Below, piece after piece: positions 34,317 through 44,367 of a stretch of DNA of 48,157 bases (positions are counted from its first letter, which is position 1; each line of letters starts with the position of its first letter). The notes below the pieces were generated by a model that worked only from the letters and a program-made list of their open reading frames with translations, did no database searches and was not told the DNA's origin. Origin of the DNA: Leptolyngbyaceae cyanobacterium RM1_406_9 (GTDB taxonomy: Bacteria > Cyanobacteriota > Cyanobacteriia > Elainellales > Elainellaceae); the NCBI GenBank assembly GCA_012033355.1, contig JAAUQZ010000004.1, forward strand, positions 1-48,157, read 5' to 3'. The position numbers and the translations under genes were made by a program.

Positions 34317-36044
34317 ATGGTCGTACTAACCGATCGCACCCAGCGCAGGCTAACGATGCAAACGGCTGAAATTGCGCCAGAAACGCTGACCATGCGATCG
34401 CTTGATTGGGATCGCGATCGCTTTGACATCGAGTTTGGCTTGAAAAACGGCACGACCTACAATTCGTTTCTGATTCGGGGTGAACAGGTTGCCCTGGTAG
34501 ACACCTCCCACGCCAAATTTCGTCAGCTTTACCTGGATTTGCTGAAACAGACGATTAATCCAGCCGAGATTGATTATCTGATCATCAGCCACACCGAGCC
34601 TGACCACAGCGGTTTGGTGCCCGACATTCTTGCCCTTGCGCCCGACGTGACTGTGGTTGGCTCAAAGGTGGCGATTCAGTTCCTTGAAAACCTAGTGCAT
34701 CAGCCCTTCAAGCAGCGGATTGTGAAGAATGGCGATCGCCTCGACCTGGGTAACGGGCACGAACTGGAGTTTGTGATTGCGCCCAACCTACACTGGCCCG
34801 ACACCATCTTTACCTACGACCACAAAACGCAGATTCTCTTTACCTGCGATGCGTTTGGAATGCACTACTGCGACGATCGCACCTTTGACGAGGAGCTATC
34901 AGAAATTGAAGACGACTTTCGCTATTATTACGACTGCCTCATGGCTCCCAATGCTCGCTCGGTGCTGTCGGCGCTAAAGCGGATGGATCAACTAGAAGCC
35001 ATTGACCTGATTGCAACAGGCCACGGTCCGCTACTGCAACATAACGTGGCGGAATGGACAGGGCGCTATCGCCAGTGGAGCCAGGAACAGGCAAAGTCTG
35101 ACAAAACGGTGGCAGTGTTTTACGTGTCCGATTATGGGTATAGTGATCGCCTCTCCCAATCGATCGCCAAAGGCATCACCAAAGCCGGGGTTGCGGTCGA
35201 AATGATGGATTTGAAATCTGCCGACCCGCAAGAGCTACAGGAAATGGTCGGCCACGCCTCTGGACTGGTAATCAGTATGCCACCTGCGTCTGGTGACATT
35301 GCCACCTCAACCCAAGCCGCAATCAGCACCGTACTTGCTGCCGCCAAAGCAAAGCAGGCGATCGGGCTATTTGAATCCTATGGGGGGGATGATGAACCCG
35401 TTGATCCATTGCTCAATCGCTTCCGGGATTTAGGTTTAGTTGAGGCATTCCCTGCGATTCGGGTCAAAGATGTTCCCAGTGAGTCGCTTTATCAGCTTTG
35501 TGAAGAAGCAGGAGTTGACTTGGGGCAAGCCCTGACGCGCGATCGCACCGTTCAACAAATCAAATCCATTGACGCAGATTTAGAAAAAGCGCTGGGACGA
35601 ATTAGCAGCGGACTTTACATCATCACGGCTCAAAAAGGCGATTTGACGGGTGCCATGTTAGCGTCTTGGGTGATGCAGGCGAGCTTTAAGCCGCTGGGCT
35701 TCACTATTGCGGTTGCAAAAGACCGGGCGATCGAATCCTTGATGCAAGTGGGCGATCGCTTCGTCCTCAACGTTCTAGAAGAAGGCAACCACAGCGGCTT
35801 GATGAAACACTTCCTCAAGCGATTTGCCCCTGGAGCCGATCGCTTTGCTGGAGTCAAAACCTACAGTGCCGAAAACGGCTCTCCCATCCTGGCAGAAGCA
35901 CTTGCCTATTTGGAGTGCGAAGTCACCAGCCGCATGGAGCAGAGCGACCACTGGATCGTTTACAGCACCGTCAACGCCGGACGAGTTTCCAAAGCCGATG
36001 CGCTCACCGCCGTTCACCACCGCAAGCTTGGAAACTACTACTAA
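34317..36044 (+). CDS. flv3: Flavodiiron protein, three-domain cyanobacterial type (Flv3-like)
   Basis: A protein of 575 residues with the cyanobacterial layout. A beta-lactamase-like diiron domain (about 35-265) has HTEPDHSG, the canonical HxExDH ligand set, and later ATGHGP. A flavodoxin domain (about 270-410) has VAVFYVSDYGYSDRLSQSI. A C-terminal flavin-reductase domain (about 425-575) has RISSGLYIITAQKGDLTGAML. Such proteins pass photosynthetic electrons to oxygen, protecting photosystem I or II. Intact iron ligands point to the Flv3/Flv4 side rather than Flv1/Flv2. The C-terminal sequence looks more Flv3-like, and the Flv4 operon partner Flv2 is absent here. The exact paralogue is uncertain. 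Confidence 0.85.
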   Translation: MVVLTDRTQRRLTMQTAEIAPETLTMRSLDWDRDRFDIEFGLKNGTTYNSFLIRGEQVALVDTSHAKFRQLYLDLLKQTINPAEIDYLIISHTEPDHSGLVPDILALAPDVTVVGSKVAIQFLENLVHQPFKQRIVKNGDRLDLGNGHELEFVIAPNLHWPDTIFTYDHKTQILFTCDAFGMHYCDDRTFDEELSEIEDDFRYYYDCLMAPNARSVLSALKRMDQLEAIDLIATGHGPLLQHNVAEWTGRYRQWSQEQAKSDKTVAVFYVSDYGYSDRLSQSIAKGITKAGVAVEMMDLKSADPQELQEMVGHASGLVISMPPASGDIATSTQAAISTVLAAAKAKQAIGLFESYGGDDEPVDPLLNRFRDLGLVEAFPAIRVKDVPSESLYQLCEEAGVDLGQALTRDRTVQQIKSIDADLEKALGRISSGLYIITAQKGDLTGAMLASWVMQASFKPLGFTIAVAKDRAIESLMQVGDRFVLNVLEEGNHSGLMKHFLKRFAPGADRFAGVKTYSAENGSPILAEALAYLECEVTSRMEQSDHWIVYSTVNAGRVSKADALTAVHHRKLGNYY

Positions 36045-36094
36045 GAATTGCGGTGGTGAATACGCCTTCTTCCAGTAGAAGCGCAAATTAAACG

Positions 36095-36469
36095 ATGACA
36101 GACCTACTCAAAAAGCTGCGGGGTGGAGCGCTAGTGGGCATTGGATATATGCTCTCTCCCCTCTCCTGGTGGAATGATTTATTCTTTAACCTGCCGATCG
36201 CCCTGGTATTTGGCTACGCAATCAGTTGGCTCAACCCAAACTGGTTTCTGCCAGGAACGGTCGTAGGTTACTGGGTTTCAAACGTCTTAGGAATTGTGAT
36301 GATGCAGTTTGGCGCAGTTGATATGTTTATGGAACAGGAAAATCAGAACCCCAAACGGGATCTACTGATTGGACTAGGAGGTTCTACCCTTTACACAGTC
36401 ATCGTTTCAATTCTGGTCTACTTCCACGTCCTGCAACTACCCGATTTCCTAAACAACCTGCACCCATAG
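36095..36469 (+). CDS. Conserved-looking small membrane protein
   Basis: A protein of 124 residues with three to four hydrophobic helices (GALVGIGYMLSPLSWW; NLPIALVFGYAISWL; VVGYWVSNVLGIVMMQF; LYTVIVSILVYFHVL). It starts 50 bases after the flavodiiron gene on the same strand, so cotranscription is possible. I do not recognise the family. Trp/Pro-rich loops and even codon use argue for a real gene. Confidence 0.75.
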   Translation: MTDLLKKLRGGALVGIGYMLSPLSWWNDLFFNLPIALVFGYAISWLNPNWFLPGTVVGYWVSNVLGIVMMQFGAVDMFMEQENQNPKRDLLIGLGGSTLYTVIVSILVYFHVLQLPDFLNNLHP

Positions 36470-36491
36470 CTTGGAGCAAATCCAATTCGGG

Positions 36492-36510
36492 GTGAAACAA
36501 TTCGTTTCAC
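36492..36510. terminator. Possible weak hairpin between membrane protein and hemL
   Basis: GTGAAAC (36492-36498) pairs with GTTTCAC (36504-36510) around an AATTC loop. No strong T-run follows, so termination is doubtful; it may be an incidental palindrome. Confidence 0.3.
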
Positions 36511-36576
36511 AATTCACCTTAAATCGTCGCTGTCCCTTAGCCTAGAGAGTAGAATCAGAGCCGAAAGGAGAAAGTT

Positions 36577-37878
36577 TTGGTTACATCCACTACTTTGAAA
36601 ACTACCAAATCAGAAGAAATTTTTGCTGCCGCCCAAAAGCTCATGCCCGGAGGGGTCAACTCTCCAGTACGGGCATTTAAATCAGTTGGTGGGCAGCCGA
36701 TTGTGTTCGATCGCGTCAAGGGTGCCTATGCCTGGGATGTAGACGGCAATCAATACATCGACTACATCGGAACCTGGGGGCCTGCAATTTGCGGTCATGC
36801 CCATCCCGAAGTGCTACAGGCGCTACATGAAGTGCTAGAAAAAGGCACCAGCTTCGGCGCACCCTGCTATCTAGAAAATGTCCTGGCCGAAATGGTAATT
36901 GATGCCGTTCCCAGCATTGAGATGGTGCGATTTGTCAACTCTGGGACAGAAGCCTGCATGGCTGTCTTACGCCTGATGCGGGCTTACACCGGACGTGACA
37001 AAGTGATCAAGTTTGAAGGCTGCTATCACGGTCACGCCGATATGTTTTTGGTCAAAGCGGGGTCAGGTGTAGCAACGCTAGGGTTACCTGATTCTCCTGG
37101 GGTACCCAAGTCCACCACCGCTAATACACTAACGGCTCCATTTAACGACTTAGAAGCCGTCAAAACTCTATTTACTGAAAATCCTGGCGAAATTTCAGGC
37201 GTGATTCTAGAGCCAGTGGTCGGCAATGCAGGCTTTATTCCCCCTGATGCCGGATTCTTGGAGGGGTTGCGAGAACTCACTCAAGAGAACGGCGCACTGC
37301 TCGTATTTGATGAAGTGATGACAGGTTTCCGAATTGCCTATGGCGGTGCCCAACAGCGATTTGGCGTTACGCCAGACCTGACGACGCTGGGCAAAATCAT
37401 CGGCGGTGGGTTGCCCGTCGGTGCCTATGGCGGCAAGCGGGAAATCATGTCAATGGTAGCCCCAGCCGGACCGATGTATCAGGCAGGAACGCTCTCTGGC
37501 AATCCGCTAGCCATGACCGCAGGGATCAAGACGCTGCAACTGTTACAGCAACCCGGTAGCTATGAGCAGCTAGACCAGATCACCAAGCGACTCACTAATG
37601 GAATGCTGCGAGTTGCCCAGGAAACAGGACACGTTGCCTGTGGCGGTCAGATCAGCGGTATGTTTGGCTTCTTTTTTGCAGAAGGGCCAGTGCATAACTA
37701 TGAGGACGCTAAAAAATCTGACCTGAACAAGTTTGCTCGCTTTCATCGCGGTATGTTGGAGAATGGCGTATACCTGGCTCCGTCTCAGTTTGAAGCAGGA
37801 TTTATGTCTCTGGCTCACACTGAGGCAGACATCGATCGCACTCTAGATACTGCCCGTAAAGTTCTATCTAATCTGTAG
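36577..37878 (+). CDS. hemL: Glutamate-1-semialdehyde 2,1-aminomutase
   Basis: A protein of 433 residues from a TTG start with AAAGGAG well placed before it. The fold is a PLP-dependent class III aminotransferase; the Schiff-base Lys is in [14 protein letters not shown], and [18 protein letters not shown] and FDEVMTGFR line the cofactor site. It makes 5-aminolevulinate from glutamate-1-semialdehyde, feeding haem, chlorophyll and bilin synthesis. It is followed by a strong terminator. Confidence 0.97.
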   Translation: MVTSTTLKTTKSEEIFAAAQKLMPGGVNSPVRAFKSVGGQPIVFDRVKGAYAWDVDGNQYIDYIGTWGPAICGHAHPEVLQALHEVLEKGTSFGAPCYLENVLAEMVIDAVPSIEMVRFVNSGTEACMAVLRLMRAYTGRDKVIKFEGCYHGHADMFLVKAGSGVATLGLPDSPGVPKSTTANTLTAPFNDLEAVKTLFTENPGEISGVILEPVVGNAGFIPPDAGFLEGLRELTQENGALLVFDEVMTGFRIAYGGAQQRFGVTPDLTTLGKIIGGGLPVGAYGGKREIMSMVAPAGPMYQAGTLSGNPLAMTAGIKTLQLLQQPGSYEQLDQITKRLTNGMLRVAQETGHVACGGQISGMFGFFFAEGPVHNYEDAKKSDLNKFARFHRGMLENGVYLAPSQFEAGFMSLAHTEADIDRTLDTARKVLSNL

Positions 37879-37916
37879 AGAGAACGCTTAGCAGAGATAA
37901 CACTCAGCCCAGACCT

Positions 37917-37961
37917 TGAGAAGCGCACTCCTTTGGGGAAGTGCGCTTCTCACAAGTTTTT
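37917..37961. terminator. Strong terminator between convergent hemL and the RTX gene
   Basis: A 13-bp perfect stem TGAGAAGCGCACT (37917-37929) and AGTGCGCTTCTCA (37940-37952) with a 10-base loop is followed by TTTTT at 37957. It sits 38 bases after hemL and 13 bases before the stop of the convergent gene. It should stop hemL transcripts and may also act on the opposite strand. Confidence 0.85.
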
Positions 37962-37973
37962 AGACAACGGAGA

Positions 37974-40900
37974 TCAGACAACGAAATCAGAGAAAGAGAG
38001 ACTAGTCGCCGTTATGTTTTGCAAAGCGATGAAATACCTGGATTGTGCGGTTACATCGCCATCCAGCCTAATCTTTACAATCGTGTCAGCCCCCTGCTGG
38101 AATAAAGTTACATAGCTGCGATAGGCGGCTTCTCCTTCAAGACTGTAAACCGGGTCTCGGAAAACTCGACTTAAGTCAACCCTGTCTTCCCCTATTGTGA
38201 AGTCCAGGATAGTATCTCCTCTATCATCGTAGGACCTGTAGACGAATAAATCTCTGCCCTGTTGCCCTAAAAGCTCATCCGGTCCTGTGCCGCCAAACAT
38301 ATAATCATTGCCAGAACCGCCAATTAAGACATCGCTGCCATCCCCACCAATCAAGACATCATTGCCTTCTGCGCCTCGGAGGCGGTCATCCCGAACTCCA
38401 CCGTCAACGCGGTCATTGCCCTCACCGCCACTGATGCGGTCATCTCCCGATCGCCCCCTGATAATGTCGTTGCCTTCACTGCCTCTTAACCCATCGTTTC
38501 CATTGCCACCGTCAATGAGATCATCACCCGTGCCGCCGCTGATGAGGTCGGTTCCCTCCCCGCCCCTAATCCGATCATTGCCACTGCCGCCTCGGATCAG
38601 GTCATTGCCACCCTCGCCGTTGATGTTATCGTCGCCGCCGCCGCCGTAAAGCAAGTCGTCGCCGCTGTTGCCCCTAAGCACATCGGTACCCAACCCCCCT
38701 CGCAGGAAATCATCTCCGGCTCCCCCTCGCAGGATGTCTCTGCCATCGCCGCCCACGAGGACATCATTGCCATCATCACCAAATAGGAGATCGTCTCCAT
38801 CGCCTCCATTCAGCTGGTCGTCGCAGCCCAACCCTCGCAGCGTATCATCACCGCCCCCACCAGAAATCGTGTCATTGTCATCGCCGCCTTCCAGCGTGTT
38901 GTCGTTATCATCTCCAGTCAGCGTAACTCCTGGACCACAGCCAGGGGAGCCGGGGGGAATCCGATCGGTTGAGTTAAGCGTAACGGTGGCAGGCGTAACG
39001 CTGCGTGCCCCGTCGTCATCAAGCGCGACGTAGATGAAGCTGGTACCTGTAAAATCTTCATTTGCCTGAAAGTAGAGTTCCCCTACCTGATCAGGTCGAA
39101 TACCCTGTCCGGCAGCAAGGGCTCTGCCACCTGTGGCTGGGTTGCCCAGGAACAGAACGCCCTGGTCTGCTTCAGGCAATCTGGAGACGCGGTAGAAGGT
39201 AATCTCACCATCGCTATCGGTTCCAGCTAGACCCCTGACCAATCTCAGCGTGGTTTCAGGCTCGACCTCAAACGTTCTGTTGGCAACAACAGGAGGATTG
39301 TTGTCTGGATCTGGTTCCCCACCAGGAACCAAAACTAGGTTGACTGTACCAGGAGATTCACTAACTGCCCCGTCATCATCAGTTGCGTCGAATGTGAAAG
39401 TAGCTCCTGAGAATTGATTGGTAGCTCGGAAGAAGAGTTGCCTGATTTGACCAGGAGCAATCCGTTGCCCAGCCGTGACCGCTCGACCGCCAGCATTGGG
39501 GTCGCCTAAGAACAAAGTACCCTGAGCGCTAGGGGGAATCGTTCTCACGGTGTATGAAGCAATGGTGCCGTCGCTATCCCTTGCAACAACGCTGGTGATA
39601 GGAATTATATCGCCGACACCAACCTCAATCCTTCGATTAGCAGCAATCGGAGGAAGATTAGGATCAACATCATCAGAAGTAGTTTCGATTAGAAACGTGC
39701 GAATTTCATGGATGTTGGTTGAGTCACCTGTTGAACTGGCAAAGCCAAACTTGAACGTCGCAGGCAAAGGAGCGCCATTTGCCTCTACAACATTGAACGA
39801 GTCAATCACCAGTTCACCAGCGTCATTGAAGTCATTGTCGCGGTTGAAGTCCATCCGCACATCGACCACGCCACTTGGGTCTAGCTCAATATTGATTCTG
39901 CGCCGTGCCGCTTCTCGATTGGTCGCATTGGGGTTGTCGATGCGCCCTGGCAGCGAGGAATTGCCCGTCAGATACTCGTAGTTGTTTGCTTGACTGCCGC
40001 GAATTGCTACTGCATTTCTACGGCGACCGGGACCACCCGTGCGTCCCTCTGTTGGTGCAGAGAAGTTGCCAAACTCGTCAAACCCGATGCCAACGTAGCC
40101 GCCTACCAAGCCATTGACGTTGAGTGGCGTATTTCTTGGGGCGTAGCCTAAGGAACCGCCAAACCCACCTGCAACTCGAGGAGACTGTCTGCCGTCAATC
40201 AGGAAGAAGCTAACTCCGTCTGCACCTGACCCGCCGTAGGAGAACAAGTCGAAGGTGATGGAAAGCCCCGCATTTGAGGGAATTGCCTGGTTGTAGATGG
40301 CGAAAGTTGCCTGGTCGGTTTGGGCATTCGTTAGCCGCAGTGCGCCTTGACCTGGTGCATCAATGGGGGTTGCAGTACCCGGAAGCCCACCCTCTGATGG
40401 GGTGACGATTCCCCTGGCAGTTAAGAAGGGGTCATTAGAGGTTGTTACCCCTCTGCCAAACAGCCAGGGGCGGCTCACAACGTCGGTGCCTGTGAAGTCT
40501 TCACGGAAGAGGACTGCCAGGGTAGAGTCGTAGCCTTCTAGAATGGCTTGGTCAAGCTGCAAGGAAGTTTCGATTTGACCAACGGCTGCTTCTAGATCCC
40601 AATTGCCGCCCAGAGCTACATTCCCAGTCAAATTGGTAGAAGCAGCAACATCGGCATCCGTGAGAGTGGCAAATTGTTGAATAAACTGGCTGCCTGTATC
40701 CCCTGCTGCGACATTGCAGCCATAGAGCAGAATGTCAGCCGTTTCGGTCAATGCGCCTGACCAGCTTTGAATTTGAGCGGTGTACTCACTCAGCGTTTCT
40801 GAACCTAACTGCGTGGAGCCTAGCTGCAACTGCCCGGAACTGCCGTGAGAGAGGATTTGCACACTTTCCACGCCGCTACGACCAGCCAGGGCTGAAGTGA

Positions 40901-41033
40901 TCTGAGCGACACCATCCTGAGTGGCATCGAGAACAACAACTTCAGTACCCGGAGAAGCGCTGCTGACCAGGCTCTGGTAGTCATCAACGGTTGAATCAAC
41001 GAAAACTATGGTGGATGCAGTTGTAGATGTCAT
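37974..41033 (-). CDS. Large DUF4347/L-type lectin/RTX secreted protein
   Basis: The start is set at ATG 41033 (MTSTTASTIVFVDS), which has AAAGG before it; about 1019 residues. Domains in order: DUF4347 (about 1-165; SVQILSHGSSGQLQLG, DILLYGCNVAAG); an L-type lectin-like domain (about 175-440; NAGLSITFDLFSYGGSGADGVSFFLIDG); two cadherin-like repeats each containing GTLFLG or GVLFLG with GGRA; then about 20 RTX nonapeptides (GGDGNDVLVG type) that bind calcium; and a C-terminal type I secretion-like end (DTILDFTIGEDRVDLS). There is no Sec signal, as expected for type I export. Likely a surface adhesin or matrix protein. No export genes lie nearby. Confidence 0.9.
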   Translation of the reverse strand: MTSTTASTIVFVDSTVDDYQSLVSSASPGTEVVVLDATQDGVAQITSALAGRSGVESVQILSHGSSGQLQLGSTQLGSETLSEYTAQIQSWSGALTETADILLYGCNVAAGDTGSQFIQQFATLTDADVAASTNLTGNVALGGNWDLEAAVGQIETSLQLDQAILEGYDSTLAVLFREDFTGTDVVSRPWLFGRGVTTSNDPFLTARGIVTPSEGGLPGTATPIDAPGQGALRLTNAQTDQATFAIYNQAIPSNAGLSITFDLFSYGGSGADGVSFFLIDGRQSPRVAGGFGGSLGYAPRNTPLNVNGLVGGYVGIGFDEFGNFSAPTEGRTGGPGRRRNAVAIRGSQANNYEYLTGNSSLPGRIDNPNATNREAARRRINIELDPSGVVDVRMDFNRDNDFNDAGELVIDSFNVVEANGAPLPATFKFGFASSTGDSTNIHEIRTFLIETTSDDVDPNLPPIAANRRIEVGVGDIIPITSVVARDSDGTIASYTVRTIPPSAQGTLFLGDPNAGGRAVTAGQRIAPGQIRQLFFRATNQFSGATFTFDATDDDGAVSESPGTVNLVLVPGGEPDPDNNPPVVANRTFEVEPETTLRLVRGLAGTDSDGEITFYRVSRLPEADQGVLFLGNPATGGRALAAGQGIRPDQVGELYFQANEDFTGTSFIYVALDDDGARSVTPATVTLNSTDRIPPGSPGCGPGVTLTGDDNDNTLEGGDDNDTISGGGGDDTLRGLGCDDQLNGGDGDDLLFGDDGNDVLVGGDGRDILRGGAGDDFLRGGLGTDVLRGNSGDDLLYGGGGDDNINGEGGNDLIRGGSGNDRIRGGEGTDLISGGTGDDLIDGGNGNDGLRGSEGNDIIRGRSGDDRISGGEGNDRVDGGVRDDRLRGAEGNDVLIGGDGSDVLIGGSGNDYMFGGTGPDELLGQQGRDLFVYRSYDDRGDTILDFTIGEDRVDLSRVFRDPVYSLEGEAAYRSYVTLFQQGADTIVKIRLDGDVTAQSRYFIALQNITATSLSFSDFVV

Positions 41034-42261
41034 GGTAAAAACCTTTGCAAAAAGTCGAACCGGAACGAAGAGCAAGAGATTTCAGACAGGTATATGCTGC
41101 TGATGTTCTCAGTGCAATGGAGCGTCAAAATTTAGCCTGCAATGTGATGTCGCCGAGTCACAGTGATGTGTGTATTATTTTATACGTATAAAAACGTAGA
41201 TAGGGGCTGCTTGATTGAAACTTCATGACTTGATTACAGTAATTTCCGAGACGGAAAGTACGAAAATACTCTGAAGTTGCTTTTGAAGTCCAGGTAAAAA
41301 CGTCCTGGATGTGAATTTTCTCTGACTGCAAAATAGGTATATGGGAGTGCCTATTGATAGCCTTCCTACAGAGGGAAGTTGGGATAAATTCAGCAGAGAA
41401 ACTGCCCCTGGTGAGAATCACTGGACTTTGAGCGATCGCTTGATCTTAGGCAAATCAGTTCGAGATGCACCCTTAAACTTAGATTTCGATAGTTTGGAAC
41501 TCGGCTTACAAACTCCTTAATTCAAATATCGCTACTTTGAGATCTGGAGGCTTTCTTTAGAAAACGAGTCATCACTATACTACGTGTAAGCCCTATTCTG
41601 TAAGAGTTTTATAGTTATTTTTTTTGACGTTAATTCAGTAAACTCTACAGCAAACCTATTTGATTGATAAACGGGATGGTTTATGAAAACGCCCTAGTTC
41701 AGTCTGTGTGAGTGTTTTCCTAATTCTTGGGAATTGGGCAATGAAAGAACGTTTGTCTAATATTAACCGTTACGGAAGTTGTCTTGGAAAAAAAATACAG
41801 CTTTCCTACTGGGAGTGTTACTCGAAAGTGATCAGGAGCACAAGAAGGCAGCCATTCTAATAGAATCCGTAAAACCATGAGAATCGGTATAACTACCTAT
41901 AGCAATCCCATCTGATTTGTGAAAAAGATGATTTGTGGAAGTGAGCAGCAGTTGAATTTAGAAGCTAGATAAGGCTAAATTTGTATTTGTAGTTAGTTAA
42001 CTTTTATAACCAAACTCTCATAACTGAGGGATACTAGTTCTTAGAACCCAAATTATTAAAGCTTAAATGCAGCGACTGCAAAGGGAGCGAACTCTGCATC
42101 CGTCCCACGCTGCTCACTGCTTACGGTGACTCTCCTTAACTGTGCTAGAGCAAACCGCTGATTCAGCAGCTTTGCTGAAAGGTAGCGTTGTTTGTGGCTG
42201 ATTGCTGTGGCTAAACCCAAGTTTTAGCTTCGATGATGCTCCTCTGGTCTCCTTTATATCA
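41034..42261. other. 1.2-kb AT-rich gap upstream of the RTX and ClC genes
   Basis: Divergent regulatory space for the RTX gene (left) and ClC gene (right). It contains one small open frame (listed separately), AT-rich promoter-like stretches, a short inverted repeat (CCTAATTC/GAATTGGG near 41720) and no RNA gene I can recognise. The minus-strand frame at 41158-41421 has no coding character. Confidence 0.4.
41341..41520 (+). CDS. Possible 59-residue protein, unknown
   Basis: ATG 41341 to TAA 41520 reads MGVPIDSLPTEGSWDKFS then RETAPGENHWTLSDRLILGK and a tail with DLDS-like acidic/hydrophobic character ending GLQTP. It includes an in-frame HIP1 site, has no cysteine and no signal peptide. AGGT a few bases before the ATG is a weak ribosome site. 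Composition is protein-like, but there is no family match and it may be a remnant of a larger gene. Confidence 0.3.
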   Translation: MGVPIDSLPTEGSWDKFSRETAPGENHWTLSDRLILGKSVRDAPLNLDFDSLELGLQTP

Positions 42262-44333
42262 ATGACTACTCTTATTCCTAAGCCCAAAGTACTCTTACCA
42301 GAATTGCCGAAACTTATCCCCCTGAGCGATCGCCTCACCCGGTTTCTAAACCGCCTTCAGCCTTCCCCAGAGGCTCTGATCCTCATTTTGGCGGTCTGCA
42401 TTGGTGGTGGCGCAGGGCTAGCGATCGTTCTATTTCACTTTCTGATTGACTGGTGCGAGACGCTGGCATTTGAACATCTGTTTGGCAGCATTTCTGCCTG
42501 GGGACTCTGGACGATCGCCGTGATTCCTGCTCTAGGCGGATTAGTGGTGGGACTGATGACCTGGTGGTTTCGCGACTGGTTAGGACAAGGTTTTTCAGCG
42601 TTGCTTAACAGTTCTGGGGCGCAAAAAATTTCACCCTTGCGACCCTGCATCAAAATGTTTGCAGCCGCAGTCTCTCTGGGTACGGGTGCGTCTCTGGGTC
42701 CAGAGGGTCCTAGCGTCGAAGTTGGCTCTAATATTGGGTTTCTATTTGGTCAACTGTTTCAGGTTTCGAGAGAGCGATATCGCCTCCTGCTAGGAGCAGG
42801 CGCAGCCGCCGGATTAGCCGCTGGGTTTAACGCACCCATTGCTGGAGTCTTTTTTGCCTTAGAGGTTGTCCTGGGTGCAACCTTTACCACTCCTGCTGTA
42901 AGTCTAATTTTGCTCTCGTCTATTGTGCCTGCCCTAATTGCCCGAATTGCCTTTGGCGCTCACCCAGCTTTCGATTTACCTGCATACCAGGTCTTGAGCC
43001 ACTGGGAATGGATTCTCTATCTGGGGTTGGGGTTACTGGCAAGCCTGGTGTCGATCGCCTTTTCTCAAGCGATCAAGCTAACTCAAGCAGTTTTTCAAGG
43101 CAGGATAGGTGGCTTAACCTGGCTAGGAGGTTTGCCCAAGCCCATACAGCCTATTTTGGGGGGAGTCTGTATTGGTTTAGTCGCGCTACAGCTACCTCAA
43201 GTTCTAGGTATTGGGTATGGAACGCTTCAGGTGATCCTGGAAGGAAAAGAATTTCCGCTGCAATTTTTGTGCCTATTGCTATTCGTCAAACTGGTCACGA
43301 CCGCAGTTAGTTTAGGCAGCGGTTTTGTCGGGGGAATTTTTGCGCCCGCGATGTTTTTAGGTGCTTGCTTAGGAGCCGTTTATGGGAACGTGCTGGCGAT
43401 CGCCCTCCCCTCAACCTGGCTAGAAATTGCTCCACCACCTGCCTATGCAATGGTTGGCATGGCCGCAGTCTTGGCGGGTACTGTGGGAGCGCCACTAACC
43501 TCAATTCTTTTATTGTTTGAATTGACTCAGAACTATTTAATTATTTTGCCACTGATGGCAGCCGTTGGGGTGAGCGTTTGGGGGGTGAATCAGTTTAAGT
43601 CAATCCCCTCAATTCAAGGTCTCAACCTTCAGCAAATGGGAATGAATTTAGAAAAACAGGATGAGCTTGAAGTGTTGCAGAAAGTGGCGATCGCTCCATC
43701 CTCGATCGCTCCTACTTAGCACTTCCTGATTCAATGGTGTGGCTGGAGGCAGGACAGAGAATGGTTGAGGCAAAATCTAACACCGCTCTGATATTAGACT
43801 CCAAGCAAGAATTAGTAGGAGTTATTTCACTGGTTGATATCAAGCAGAATATTGATCAGACTGCTCAGTACCCTACCCACTCAAGCAAATTTCAACGGAC
43901 TCTTAAAGAGATTTGTACGGCAGATGTTGTCTCTGCCTACGAAGATGAGTCGGTGACTGAAGCACTTTGCCGCATGGAGGCAAGAGGATTATTTCTACTG
44001 CCCGTTGTGGCGCGTGAAAATCCGCGTCAAGTACTGGGTGTATTAGAACGCAGCCGCATTGGACTCGCCGCTAATTTAGCAATCACTCAAGCTGCTCTTT
44101 TACCTTATTCTGACAAAGCCTTGTTGCCCGAAGTTACGACTTCAACCACAGTACCTCAGGAATTTATAGAAACATCTGAGCAGCCAGTTCTGGTCAATCC
44201 ATCTCTATCTTCTGAGTCTTTGTCCTCGGAAAACGGAGCGCTCTCGCTTCACCAACACCTGACACAAGAGTTAGCAGAATTGGCAGACAAGACCGAACCC
44301 TCTTCAGAAGAGGTGATTTGTAAGGTAGGCTAG
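42262..44333 (+). CDS. ClC-family chloride channel/antiporter with CBS domains (frame-interrupted)
   Basis: The start is set at ATG 42262. The ClC membrane part (to about residue 455) has GTGASLGPEGPSVEVGS (gating Glu in GPEGP) and GSGFVGGIFAPAMFLGA, the selectivity-filter loops. The first frame ends at 43719. A shifted frame continues ILDRSYLALPDSMVWLEAGQRM and runs through a CBS domain pair (TALILDSKQELVGVISLVDI; GLFLLPVVAR) to 44333. One missing base near 43695-43700 would join them into about 690 residues, the usual ClC-CBS layout. The extra C-terminal tail is low-complexity. CBS domains probably regulate transport by nucleotide binding. Confidence 0.87.
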
Positions 44334-44367
44334 CGATCGCCCGCTCAAAAGCTCAGTTCAATTTGTT

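Noticed and set aside
41158-41421. 87-residue minus-strand protein in the RTX/ClC gap
   Set aside because: Composition is not protein-like, there is no ribosome site, and it overlaps a more plausible plus-strand frame.
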